This document shows positions 1 through 5,721 of a stretch of 6,609 bases of DNA, one piece after another. A program made the translations under genes and the position numbers. Source of the stretch: Archaeoglobales archaeon (GTDB lineage: Archaea > Halobacteriota > Archaeoglobi > Archaeoglobales > Archaeoglobaceae); contig QMZF01000056.1 of the NCBI GenBank assembly GCA_003663055.1, positions 1 to 6,609 of the forward strand, written 5' to 3'. The notes under the pieces were generated by a model. The model made no database searches, was not told the DNA's origin, and saw nothing but the letters and a program-made list of their open reading frames with translations. Numbering within the stretch: the stretch's first letter is position 1; each line of letters begins with the position of its first letter.

Positions 1-186
1 CTTTTCCTTTTGTAGCAATCCCTCAACTATACCAAGTATTACTGCTTCTTTCTGAGCTTTCTCGCATTCTCCTCTTCTTTCAAGTTCTTCTATCCTGCTT
101 TCAACAAGACTTTTAAGTTCTAACAACTCTTCCTTTGTTATTTCTTTTTTCTTAAGCTTTTCAAGAAGTTCCTCTAACCTGCCCAC
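1..186 (-). CDS. Partial hypothetical protein, charged and coiled-coil-like (C-terminus outside window)
   Basis: This is an open frame on the minus strand from a GTG at 186 to the window edge, 62 codons without a stop. The visible protein starts MGRLEELLEKLKKKEITKEE and is very rich in Glu, Lys and Leu with heptad-like spacing, so it probably forms an amphipathic helix or coiled coil. One Cys (residue 41) is present and no catalytic motif is visible. I do not recognise the family and assign no function. The GTG start is supported by an A/T-rich TATA-like box (209-214) centred about 25.5 bp upstream, the same leaderless spacing seen at other genes here; there is no Shine-Dalgarno sequence. It is divergent from the flavoprotein gene at 267, with 80 bp between them. 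Its true length is unknown because the 3' end is missing. Confidence 0.65.
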   Translation of the reverse strand, partial: MGRLEELLEKLKKKEITKEELLELKSLVESRIEELERRGECEKAQKEAVILGIVEGLLQKEK

Positions 187-206
187 AGTGCTCTACCGCC
201 AAGACA

Positions 207-216
207 CTATAAAATT
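207..216 (-). promoter_or_regulatory. TATA-like box of the minus-strand gene ending at the left edge
   Basis: Read on the minus strand the site is AATTTTATAG. Its TTTATA core (209-214) is centred about 25.5 bp upstream of the GTG at 186, so transcription would begin at or next to the start codon. It lies back to back with the plus-strand box at 236-244. Confidence 0.5.
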
Positions 217-235
217 CTTACCACAAAAGGGTAAA

Positions 236-244
236 TGTTTAAAA
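236..244 (+). promoter_or_regulatory. TATA-like box of the geranylgeranyl-reductase-family gene
   Basis: The site TGTTTAAAA has a TTTAAA core (238-243) centred 26.5 bp upstream of the ATG at 267. It is preceded by GTAAA, and nearly the same string precedes the polyprenyl synthase gene. The spacing predicts a leaderless transcript. Confidence 0.6.
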
Positions 245-266
245 CCATTGAAATGCCGAAAAAGCG

Positions 267-1280
267 ATGAAGAGATCGGAACGCAAAATTAGCAGTAGAG
301 CTAATAACATTTCAAATGCTGACCCAATCGATAAAGTACAGATATACGGAGCAGGAACTGCTGGAAGCTTTCTTTACGTATTACTTAAACAGTCGGGCTT
401 TAAAGTTGGAATCAAAGATATAAGAAGGGAGCCGGACTGCAAGTGCGCATGGGGAATAATGTATAGAGAGGCAAACAAAATTTACAAGAAAATAGGAATT
501 GACTTGCAGGATTACGTGCTCGCCAAGCCCGAGTACGTGATAACAAATAAGATTGAATTTAAAAATAAAAATGTTGTAATTTTTGATAAGAAAAAGCTGC
601 TCGAAGATGTATGGAAGGAAATTGAGTTCAAGGAGATCGAAGCTGATATACTAGTTGATTCTACAGGACACAGAAGGGCGCTACTTCCAGCCATTAAAGA
701 GGATAAAATCTACCCGACTATTCAAACAATTGAGGAGCACAGAGCTGAGGAAAATATATACGTGTACGCATGCAAAACAGGTTACGCATGGGCGTTTCCA
801 CTGGGTAATAACAGGTGGCACGTAGGAGCTGGAGATATAGATGAAACGAAAGCTACAGAGCTAATAAAAAAGCTCAGAGAGGAGTTTGAGTTCAGAAAAG
901 ATCACGAAATATGCAAGTGCAAAGGTAAAATAAGGCTGCTACCACCGTCAAAGTGCAAGCCCTTTGTAAGCAAAAATATCGTAGGCATTGGAGAAGCTAT
1001 AGGCTGTGTTAGCGGTTTGGGGGAAGGCAACGTACCATCTTTAAGGTCTGCAGAGATTCTCTGTGAATGTCTGGTTAACGATGAACTTGATAAGTTCGAA
1101 TCCATGATAATGGACGAGTTCAGATGGATTGAAGTAGAACACAAGTTTATTGAGGCTATACAAGAAGGTAAAAGACTCACAACGTTGCTACTCCTTCCGA
1201 AGGTAGTAGCTATTGAATCAAAGAGGAGCGCAAAACTTTCAATAAGGGGGATGAGAAGGTTGATTAAACTGCTCAAATGA
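267..1280 (+). CDS. Geranylgeranyl reductase family FAD-dependent oxidoreductase
   Basis: A 337-residue flavoprotein of the geranylgeranyl reductase group, which saturates isoprenoid double bonds in archaeal lipids and quinone tails. Visible motifs: a dinucleotide-binding fold with GAGTAG at residues 28-33; a Cys region DCKCAWGI (57-64) where relatives carry a K-x-C-G motif; DSTG (131-134); the family's Y-x-W-x-F-P substrate motif as YAWAFPLG (173-180); and a second FAD-contact segment GIGEAIG (240-246) in which Glu replaces the usual Asp. It is shorter than many members (about 390-450 residues) and has a 22-residue charged lead before the nucleotide fold. The start at 267 is the only ATG before that fold and has a TATA box at leaderless spacing. 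It converges with the prenyltransferase gene 2 bp away. Saturation of the menaquinone tail is inferred; membrane-lipid saturation is the main alternative. Confidence 0.87.
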   Translation: MKRSERKISSRANNISNADPIDKVQIYGAGTAGSFLYVLLKQSGFKVGIKDIRREPDCKCAWGIMYREANKIYKKIGIDLQDYVLAKPEYVITNKIEFKNKNVVIFDKKKLLEDVWKEIEFKEIEADILVDSTGHRRALLPAIKEDKIYPTIQTIEEHRAEENIYVYACKTGYAWAFPLGNNRWHVGAGDIDETKATELIKKLREEFEFRKDHEICKCKGKIRLLPPSKCKPFVSKNIVGIGEAIGCVSGLGEGNVPSLRSAEILCECLVNDELDKFESMIMDEFRWIEVEHKFIEAIQEGKRLTTLLLLPKVVAIESKRSAKLSIRGMRRLIKLLK

Positions 1281-1282
1281 AA

Positions 1283-2143
1283 TTAGATAAAATTAGCGAG
1301 AACGAATACAAGAAGGGATGCGCTTATTGCAGCGTTCGAGTGGAAAAAAGCTATTTGTATTTTCTTTTCGCTGCTTTCCCTAACTATTGCATGCTGGTAA
1401 ACGAGCAATGCCGCAATGACAGCAAGACCGGCTATCGAAGTCCTGATACCATAGATGTAGAGGGACAGCGTTAGCAAACAGAAGAATAGTAGATGATTAA
1501 GAGCCGAAGTTATAAGGGCTATTCTAACCCCAAAGTGTGCACCAATGGAGTGTAAACCGTATTTCCTGTCAAAGTTGAGGTCTTGCAGCCCATATATTAT
1601 GTCAAAACCAGCAACCCAGAACATCACAGCTATCCCCAGCAAGCAAGGTACTAGCTCGCTGCTTAATGGATTGAAAGAATCCGTTACGGCAATCCATCCA
1701 CCAAGCGGTGCAAACGCAAGAGTTAAACCAAGAACGTAGTGCGTTAGACAAGTAAAGCGCTTTAGATACGGATAGACGTAAGCAATTACCACAGGAAGGG
1801 GCGATAGCATAAACGCAGTCCCATTTATGAGGTAGGCAGAACTAAAGTAGACCAATAAAGCAACGCTAAGGATTGCATACGCTTCCCTTAGAGTTATCAA
1901 GCCAGCTGGAATGTGCCTCATTGCGGTGCGAGGGTTAAGGGCATCTATTTCTCTGTCTATTATTCTGTTGAGAATCATAGCAGTTGTTCTCATTCCAGTG
2001 AAAGCTGTAAGAATTAGAAAAAATAACCTCCACCCGAACCATCCATGAGCTGCAAGAATCGCTCCCACGTAAGCGAACGGAAGGGCAAATAGGGTATGTT
2101 CAATTTTTATAAAGTCTGCGTACATTTTCAGTTTTGAGAGCAT
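1283..2143 (-). CDS. mqnP: UbiA-family prenyltransferase, MqnP-like (menaquinone biosynthesis)
   Basis: An integral membrane prenyltransferase of about 286 residues that joins a polyprenyl chain to an aromatic acceptor. Its N-terminus (YADFIKIEHTLFALPFAY) is typical of the UbiA-like subgroup tied to the futalosine menaquinone route. The first Asp-rich motif is NRIIDREID followed by NPRTAMRHIPAG; the second is FDIIYGLQDLNFDRKYGLHS. Both bind Mg-diphosphate in this family. Several hydrophobic segments fit the usual eight or nine helices. The frame is open to an ATG at 2245, adding 34 residues that do not look conserved. I chose the ATG at 2143 because it gives a normal family length and has a TATA-like element centred about 25.5 bp upstream. 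Other UbiA roles (4-hydroxybenzoate or geranylgeranylglyceryl-phosphate prenylation) are less likely from the sequence. The acceptor is inferred, not shown. Confidence 0.9.
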   Translation of the reverse strand: MLSKLKMYADFIKIEHTLFALPFAYVGAILAAHGWFGWRLFFLILTAFTGMRTTAMILNRIIDREIDALNPRTAMRHIPAGLITLREAYAILSVALLVYFSSAYLINGTAFMLSPLPVVIAYVYPYLKRFTCLTHYVLGLTLAFAPLGGWIAVTDSFNPLSSELVPCLLGIAVMFWVAGFDIIYGLQDLNFDRKYGLHSIGAHFGVRIALITSALNHLLFFCLLTLSLYIYGIRTSIAGLAVIAALLVYQHAIVRESSEKKIQIAFFHSNAAISASLLVFVLANFI

Positions 2144-2164
2144 AAAAGTAGGCAAAATTTGCAC

Positions 2165-2173
2165 TAAATTAAG
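2165..2173 (-). promoter_or_regulatory. TATA-like element of the prenyltransferase gene
   Basis: Read on the minus strand this is CTTAATTTA, centred about 25.5 bp upstream of the ATG at 2143. It is a weaker match to the archaeal box than the others here. An 11-bp inverted repeat, GCAAAATTTGC (2152-2162), sits between it and the start codon. Confidence 0.4.
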
Positions 2174-2278
2174 TTTACTGAAATCTTTAGTTTCTGAGTT
2201 ATTGTTTGCTACCAAAACACACTTATCGCTCTTAAACGCAAACATCGAAATGTTGTTATTAAGGCAAAAAAGTAAAAT

Positions 2279-2286
2279 GTTTAAAC
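2279..2286 (+). promoter_or_regulatory. TATA-like box of the polyprenyl synthase gene
   Basis: The site GTTTAAAC has a TTTAAA core (2280-2285) centred 26.5 bp upstream of the ATG at 2309 but only 20.5 bp upstream of the ATG at 2303. It supports 2309 as the leaderless start. The preceding AAAATG matches the context of the box at 236-244. Confidence 0.6.
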
Positions 2287-2308
2287 TATTCTAAGAATTC
2301 AAATGGCA

Positions 2309-3217
2309 ATGATTGAAAAATGGGAAGAGTACAGAGTTGTCAGTGAGGCGCTCAATAAACTTGTAGAGAAGGAGAACGCAATACCAAAGGTTAAAAAAGC
2401 TCTTAAGTATTTAATTAAAGCTGGAGGAAAGCGAACACGCCCAATTATCGTTCTTCTCAGCGGAAAACTATGCGGTGGTAACTACGATGATGTTCTAAAC
2501 GTTGCTCTAACAGTCGAACTGATCCATACAGCTAGCCTAGTTCATGACGATATCATAGACAGCGGCATGAAACGAAGAAATGTTGAAACTTTACATATAA
2601 AGTACAATACCTCCATTGCAATACTCGTTGGGGACTGGCTTATATCTAAATCCGTCGAGCTCTTATCCATCTATGGCGAGGAGGTCGTTAGAGACTTCGC
2701 AAGGCTTGGAATGATGATGGCAGAAGGGGAGATAATGGACATCGACAGCATAAAAGACCCTGAGTTTGGAGAAGAAGATTACTTCAGGTGCATAGCTGCA
2801 AAAACAGCATCTCTCTTCTCATATAGTGCGAAAAATGCATGCAGAATAGTATGCGACGATAAAAAGGCAGCAGAATATCTTTTTAATTACGGAAACAACC
2901 TTGGCATTGCCTATCAACTCGTTGATGATTTATTAGAGTACCTCGAAATCTTCGAAGACAAGAAGTCTGAGTTCGAGTCAAAAACGTTGCCGATGATATA
3001 CGAGGAGCGCTATGGCTTTGAGGAGGCTGTAGCAAAGACACTCGAGCTTATAAGGGAGTACGCTCTTGCAAGCAAGGAATCCCTCGACTACTTCGACGAT
3101 TGTGAGAGCAAAGATAGACTTCAGTACATGGTTGAATACATGACTGCTGATCTGCTGAGAAACTACGTTAGTAAGAATAGAGAAGTTCTTAAACTCCTTG
3201 AAAGCTACGGTAGGTAA
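2309..3217 (+). CDS. Polyprenyl diphosphate synthase (trans-isoprenyl, probably long-chain)
   Basis: A 302-residue all-helical trans-prenyltransferase that condenses isopentenyl diphosphate onto an allylic diphosphate. Motifs: GGKRTRP (39-45) for IPP binding; the first Asp-rich motif DDIID (80-84) followed by the conserved RR; Lys in RCIAAKTASLF; and the second Asp-rich motif in modified form, DDLLE (206-210). Residues 4 and 5 before DDIID are Ser and Ala. Small residues there are known to permit long chains, whereas short-chain enzymes carry bulky aromatics, so a product such as heptaprenyl diphosphate is likely. After DDLLE the usual G-D loop and DL segment are replaced by an acidic stretch before SKTLP. 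The ATG at 2303 would add two residues; I prefer 2309 from promoter spacing. It is divergent from the prenyltransferase gene, its probable partner in menaquinone tail synthesis. C20 production for membrane lipids is the alternative. Confidence 0.92.
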   Translation: MIEKWEEYRVVSEALNKLVEKENAIPKVKKALKYLIKAGGKRTRPIIVLLSGKLCGGNYDDVLNVALTVELIHTASLVHDDIIDSGMKRRNVETLHIKYNTSIAILVGDWLISKSVELLSIYGEEVVRDFARLGMMMAEGEIMDIDSIKDPEFGEEDYFRCIAAKTASLFSYSAKNACRIVCDDKKAAEYLFNYGNNLGIAYQLVDDLLEYLEIFEDKKSEFESKTLPMIYEERYGFEEAVAKTLELIREYALASKESLDYFDDCESKDRLQYMVEYMTADLLRNYVSKNREVLKLLESYGR

Positions 3218-3218
3218 A

Positions 3219-3235
3219 CTTTTAAATTTTAAAAG
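3219..3235 (+). promoter_or_regulatory. TATA-like box inside a perfect inverted repeat, upstream of the membrane protein gene
   Basis: The 17-bp string has arms CTTTTAAA and TTTAAAAG around one T. The TTTAAA core at 3221-3226 is centred 25.5 bp upstream of the ATG at 3249, and the element starts 2 bp after the polyprenyl synthase stop codon. It predicts a separate leaderless transcript for the two downstream genes. The symmetry may simply reflect A/T richness. Confidence 0.5.
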
Positions 3236-3248
3236 CTGAAGTTCAAGC

Positions 3249-3641
3249 ATGGATCAAAGCGATGTTCTCCGAAAGCTGTACGTGCATCTCGCGTTCTCCT
3301 TCGCCTTTGGTTTCGTAATCCTTCTCTGGGCTTACGGTTTTTATGGTATAATTATGACAAAGGAAGTATACCTCCAAGCCCACTACGTTGCTTTTGCTTT
3401 TACGCTGTTCTTCATAACCTCTTCGGTCTTTCTCGAAAATAGAGGTGTAGAAATGCCATATTTACTTGCTGGAGGCGCTCTGCTTTCATCAATCGCGACC
3501 TTTGTAACAATCTGTGTTGTTAATGGAATTCTTTGGTTAAGCAACAACAGCTTTCCACCTGCAGACGTTTTTCTACTCGGCATATCCCTCTCATCTCTCG
3601 CTGCGTTCATCATAATCAAGCTCGTAACGTCCAGAGTATGA
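3249..3641 (+). CDS. Small four-helix membrane protein, unknown function
   Basis: A 130-residue hydrophobic protein with four likely transmembrane helices at about residues 12-35, 43-62, 70-95 and 104-126, joined by short loops. A short charged N-terminus (MDQSDVLRKL) precedes helix 1. I see no signal peptide, cofactor motif or metal-binding cluster; one Cys lies in helix 3. I do not recognise the family. The start at 3249 is the first ATG and has a TATA box at leaderless spacing; no Shine-Dalgarno is visible. Its TGA overlaps the ATG of the metallophosphoesterase (ATGA), so the two are probably co-transcribed and translationally coupled, and may act together at the membrane. It lies 31 bp after the polyprenyl synthase, so some read-through from that gene is also possible. 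Confidence 0.75.
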   Translation: MDQSDVLRKLYVHLAFSFAFGFVILLWAYGFYGIIMTKEVYLQAHYVAFAFTLFFITSSVFLENRGVEMPYLLAGGALLSSIATFVTICVVNGILWLSNNSFPPADVFLLGISLSSLAAFIIIKLVTSRV

Positions 3642-4309
3642 AGGTTGGTATAATTTCCGATGTTCATGCAAATCTACCGGCTTTGGAGAGAGTCATGGAG
3701 AAACTCAACCACTGCGACGAGATATACTCAGCGGGAGATGTTGTCGGTTACTATCCCTTCCCCAACGAAGTCGTGGAGATGTTTATAAGAGAGGACATCT
3801 CGAGCGTGGCAGGAAACCATGACATAGCTGTCGTAAATGCAGATTTTTCAGGCATGAACGCTATAGCGATGGAAGCGGGAATATACACTCGAAACGTTCT
3901 AAGCTATAAAAATCTGCAATGGCTTTCAAAGCTCCCCCTAAACATTGAAACTCCATACTTCAAGATTTACCACGGAATGCCAGCAAATGGCGAAGCTGCC
4001 TACATCGTCTACATATTTCCGGATGATCCCGCAATAGACGTATTTCTTGCCGAAACAAACAAACACATAGTAGTTGGGCATACCCACATCCAATTTGCAA
4101 GAGAGCAAAACGGAAAGTTCTTTTTCAATCCGGGAAGTGTTGGCCAGCCAAGAGATGGAGATGCAAGAGCTGCCTATGCGATATATGATACCGAGAAGGT
4201 GCGACTTAGGTTGCAAAGGGTTCGCTACAACGTAAATGAGGTCTGCGATGCCATTGAAAATGCAAACCTATCAAGGTACCTTTGTAGCAGGCTCTATGAA
4301 GGTTACTGA
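3638..4309 (+). CDS. Calcineurin-like metallophosphoesterase, YfcE/MJ0936 type
   Basis: A 223-residue cytosolic phosphoesterase with the complete two-metal active site. The ligands visible are D8 and H10 in SDVH, D34 in GDVVG, N60-H61 in GNHD, H112 in YHG, and H148/H150 in GHTH. The segment NPGSVGQPRDGD (164-175) is typical of the YfcE/MJ0936 group, whose tested members hydrolyse phosphodiesters in the presence of Mn or Ni. The natural substrate cannot be read from the sequence. The frame is open upstream to 3533, but the ATG at 3638 leads directly into the first beta strand and gives the usual family length, so I chose it. It overlaps the preceding membrane protein gene by four bases (ATGA), which suggests translation by reinitiation; no separate Shine-Dalgarno is visible. 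Family assignment is secure. Confidence 0.95.
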   Translation: MKVGIISDVHANLPALERVMEKLNHCDEIYSAGDVVGYYPFPNEVVEMFIREDISSVAGNHDIAVVNADFSGMNAIAMEAGIYTRNVLSYKNLQWLSKLPLNIETPYFKIYHGMPANGEAAYIVYIFPDDPAIDVFLAETNKHIVVGHTHIQFAREQNGKFFFNPGSVGQPRDGDARAAYAIYDTEKVRLRLQRVRYNVNEVCDAIENANLSRYLCSRLYEGY

Positions 4310-4377
4310 TAATATATAATTTAATACCGATTAATATTTTTGAAAAACGTTTTATTTTTTACCGCAATTGACTGTGC
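4310..4377 (+). terminator. Probable T-rich termination zone and promoter between the phosphoesterase and UPF0058 genes
   Basis: This A/T-rich 68-bp spacer contains T5 at 4337-4341 and a T-run at 4355-4360, which fits oligo-T termination in archaea. A perfect 10-bp palindrome AAAACGTTTT lies at 4344-4353. The TTTTATTT stretch (4350-4357) is centred about 24.5 bp before the ATG at 4378 and could be that gene's TATA box. Terminator and promoter therefore appear to overlap. Confidence 0.4.
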
Positions 4378-4620
4378 ATGCGCAAAAAGGAAATTATTGT
4401 TATCCATTCAACGCTCTTCTGTATAAAAAATCTATTCGAGCTTGCAGGTATGTCCAAATTTCAGGCATACAAAGAGTATGGAGTCTTTCCTTCTCACATT
4501 CATAAGAGTAAGTTCCACCATAGAAGAGCGATCATGCTAATTTGTTCAGAGATCCTCAGTATCCTAAGCCCGAAAAATGCTGAGGAGGCTCGAGCAATTC
4601 TAAATGAGTTGAGAGAGTAA
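4378..4620 (+). CDS. UPF0058 family protein
   Basis: An 80-residue archaeal protein of the UPF0058 family, recognised from the opening KEIIVIHSTLF and the signature Y-x-x-x-G-V-x-P-x-HIHKSK-x-x-H-x-x-AI, here at residues 31-52. The family is small, mainly euryarchaeal and functionally uncharacterised. The cluster of His residues (H10, H40, H42, H47, H48) suggests metal binding, and some relatives are annotated that way, but this is inference. The predicted fold is mostly helical and no membrane segment is seen. The length is near the family norm, so the ATG at 4378 is likely correct, and the upstream T-rich box gives leaderless spacing. Both flanks are non-coding spacers, so it looks like a single-gene transcript. 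Two Cys (C15, C56) lie outside the His signature. Confidence 0.87.
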   Translation: MRKKEIIVIHSTLFCIKNLFELAGMSKFQAYKEYGVFPSHIHKSKFHHRRAIMLICSEILSILSPKNAEEARAILNELRE

Positions 4621-4645
4621 TTCATCACCATGCGTATTTCAGCCA

Positions 4646-4655
4646 CTTTTAAGTA
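4646..4655 (+). promoter_or_regulatory. Candidate TATA box for the small cysteine-rich ORF
   Basis: The site is CTTTTAAGTA. Its core centre near 4649.5 predicts initiation near 4676, giving a leader of about 22 nt that would include the Shine-Dalgarno site at 4686-4693. A second A/T element, CTATATGA (4665-4672), is closer but would start the RNA after that site. Confidence 0.35.
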
Positions 4656-4685
4656 TGGGTAGCTCTATATGATCCACTCGCTTTA

Positions 4686-4693
4686 GAGGTGAT
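4686..4693 (+). promoter_or_regulatory. Strong Shine-Dalgarno site (GAGGTGAT)
   Basis: GAGGTGAT is an uninterrupted 8-base match to the complement of the conserved 16S rRNA 3' end. It ends four bases before the GTG at 4698, an appropriate distance. No other start codon in the window has a comparable site, which supports translation of the short ORF that follows. Confidence 0.6.
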
Positions 4694-4697
4694 AAAG

Positions 4698-4811
4698 GTG
4701 GAGATATACTGGTGTGAAATGGAAAAAACATATATATCAAAATACTCTTGCAGGAAACTCTTCTGTCCGCTTTGGGTCTTTAATGGTGGGTTATGTTTTG
4801 GTGTCAAGTAA
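4698..4811 (+). CDS. Candidate 37-residue cysteine-rich small protein
   Basis: A short frame opening with GTG and ending in TAA, lying in the 300-bp gap between the UPF0058 and DUF63 genes. The peptide begins MEIYWCEMEK and contains SCRKLFCPLW and GGLC; its four Cys are residues 6, 18, 23 and 33 (C-x11-C-x4-C-x9-C). Four spaced Cys in so short a protein suggest a zinc- or Fe-S-binding knuckle or disulfide-stabilised mini-protein, which is inference. Support for coding comes from the 8-base Shine-Dalgarno site just upstream, a plausible TATA box about 48 bp upstream, and oligo-T tracts immediately after the stop. An in-frame ATG at 4719 (residue 8) is an alternative start but would lose the first Cys and the well-placed ribosome site. 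I do not recognise the family. The ORF is short enough that chance remains possible. Confidence 0.55.
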   Translation: MEIYWCEMEKTYISKYSCRKLFCPLWVFNGGLCFGVK

Positions 4812-4826
4812 TTTTGTCCATTTTTT
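4812..4826 (+). terminator. Oligo-T terminator after the small cysteine-rich ORF
   Basis: T4 (4812-4815) and T6 (4821-4826) follow directly on the TAA at 4809-4811, without a strong hairpin. Such T-tracts are sufficient for termination by archaeal RNA polymerase. Their position suggests that the small ORF is a separate transcript. Confidence 0.4.
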
Positions 4827-4892
4827 ATCCTAAGCTATTGTAACTGTGTGAATGTTTTATTATTCGCAGTCAAAAATCGAAGCGTAACAGAT

Positions 4893-4902
4893 AACTTTAA
4901 AA
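4893..4902 (+). promoter_or_regulatory. Candidate TATA box of the DUF63 gene
   Basis: AACTTTAAAA has a TTTAAA core (4896-4901) centred 22.5 bp upstream of the ATG at 4921, slightly shorter than the 24.5-26.5 bp seen at most other genes here. A second TATA-like stretch, TGTTTTATTATT, lies further up at about 4853-4864 and would give a short leader. Confidence 0.35.
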
Positions 4903-4920
4903 CTAGGCAGAATATTGTCT

Positions 4921-5721
4921 ATGCTGTGGGATTTCGTCAAAAAGTACTACATCGATTCAATAGTATACAAGCAGGGCTACAATCCCGTCAACACAATGAC
5001 GTGGGCAGTAATTCTTGTAATTGCAGCAATATTAATTTACAAAGTCCTAAGAAAAAAAATAGATTTCGATGAAAAGTTTATTGTTGGTAATGTCCCCTTT
5101 ATACTTCTGGGTTCATCTGTTAGAGTTGCGGAAGATGCGGGATTTTTGCAACCTCCCCTCTCTTATTTCTTTATGACTCCTCTCATATACGTGATTATCT
5201 TTTGCATAGCATTTCCAACGCTCCTACTCTCGATAAGATTGAGAGGGGAAAAGTACTGGCTTCACTATTCCATACCCGGCTTAGCATTATCTGGCGTTGT
5301 CCTTGCAATTCTATTTGCAAAGCTTGAAGTCGTGAATGCTTGGATTTTGCCTACATCGCTCCTCCTTGCTGCAGCTTTTTCTGCAGCCTACAAATTCATT
5401 ACTTCAAAGTTGTACAGGCCAATGAGTAATTCTCTAAGTTGTTTTGTCTTCTTTTCACACATGGTTGACGGTTGGGCCACATTTTTTGGAGTAACGTTCC
5501 TTGGTTATTGGGAACTTCACGTTCTGCCAAGATTTTTAATCTCAGCTTTCGGGCCGTGGATAATGATACCAACAAAGGTATTTGTGTTTGCAGCAATACT
5601 TTACGTCCTTGATTCCAGTAAAGACGACGAAAAGCTCATCAATTTCGTGAAGTTCGTGCTTGTTGTTCTTGGTCTGGCTCCCGGGCTAAGAGATTCGCTT
5701 CGCATGACGTTCCAAGTTTAA
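4921..5721 (+). CDS. DUF63 family archaeal membrane protein
   Basis: A 266-residue polytopic membrane protein of the archaeal DUF63 family, whose function is not established. Family hallmarks seen here are GYNPVNTMTW near the N-terminus (19-28), GSSVRVAEDAG (64-74), the polar stretch from H180/D183 through GYWELHVLPRFL (195-206), and the C-terminal GLAPGLRDSLRM (251-262). About seven hydrophobic segments are visible. Conserved His, Asp and Glu within or next to helices hint at ion handling or catalysis in the membrane, but this is inference. The length is normal. An in-frame TTG at 4915 would add two residues; I chose the ATG at 4921. The neighbouring SpoIIM-family gene begins 31 bp downstream with its own TATA box overlapping this gene's stop codon region, so the two may be read together or separately. 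Confidence 0.9.
   Translation: MLWDFVKKYYIDSIVYKQGYNPVNTMTWAVILVIAAILIYKVLRKKIDFDEKFIVGNVPFILLGSSVRVAEDAGFLQPPLSYFFMTPLIYVIIFCIAFPTLLLSIRLRGEKYWLHYSIPGLALSGVVLAILFAKLEVVNAWILPTSLLLAAAFSAAYKFITSKLYRPMSNSLSCFVFFSHMVDGWATFFGVTFLGYWELHVLPRFLISAFGPWIMIPTKVFVFAAILYVLDSSKDDEKLINFVKFVLVVLGLAPGLRDSLRMTFQV

Noticed and set aside
902..1276. Minus-strand 124-codon frame inside the reductase gene
   Set aside because: It is antisense to conserved FAD-contact coding sequence and is Ser/Leu-rich, as expected of an antisense shadow.
1277..1474. Plus-strand 65-codon frame starting at an ATG overlapping the reductase stop codon
   Set aside because: It lies entirely antisense to the conserved C-terminal half of the UbiA-family gene and shows no recognisable family or ribosome site; it is a shadow frame.
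2144..2245. Extended N-terminus (34 residues) of the prenyltransferase from the ATG at 2245
   Set aside because: The added residues are not family-like, the total would be long for the family, and no TATA box has suitable spacing to 2245, whereas 2143 has one. It remains possible.
3533..3637. Longer metallophosphoesterase start at 3533
   Set aside because: It would overlap the membrane protein gene by over 100 bases and add 35 non-conserved residues before the canonical first strand KVGIISDVH.
4344..4353. Palindrome AAAACGTTTT as a regulatory operator
   Set aside because: It lies in very A/T-rich spacer DNA where such short palindromes arise by chance, and it overlaps a likely terminator and promoter zone.
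4848..5072. Plus-strand 74-codon frame overlapping the DUF63 start
   Set aside because: It covers the DUF63 N-terminus in another frame, has low-complexity Asn/Gln-rich content and no conserved motif.
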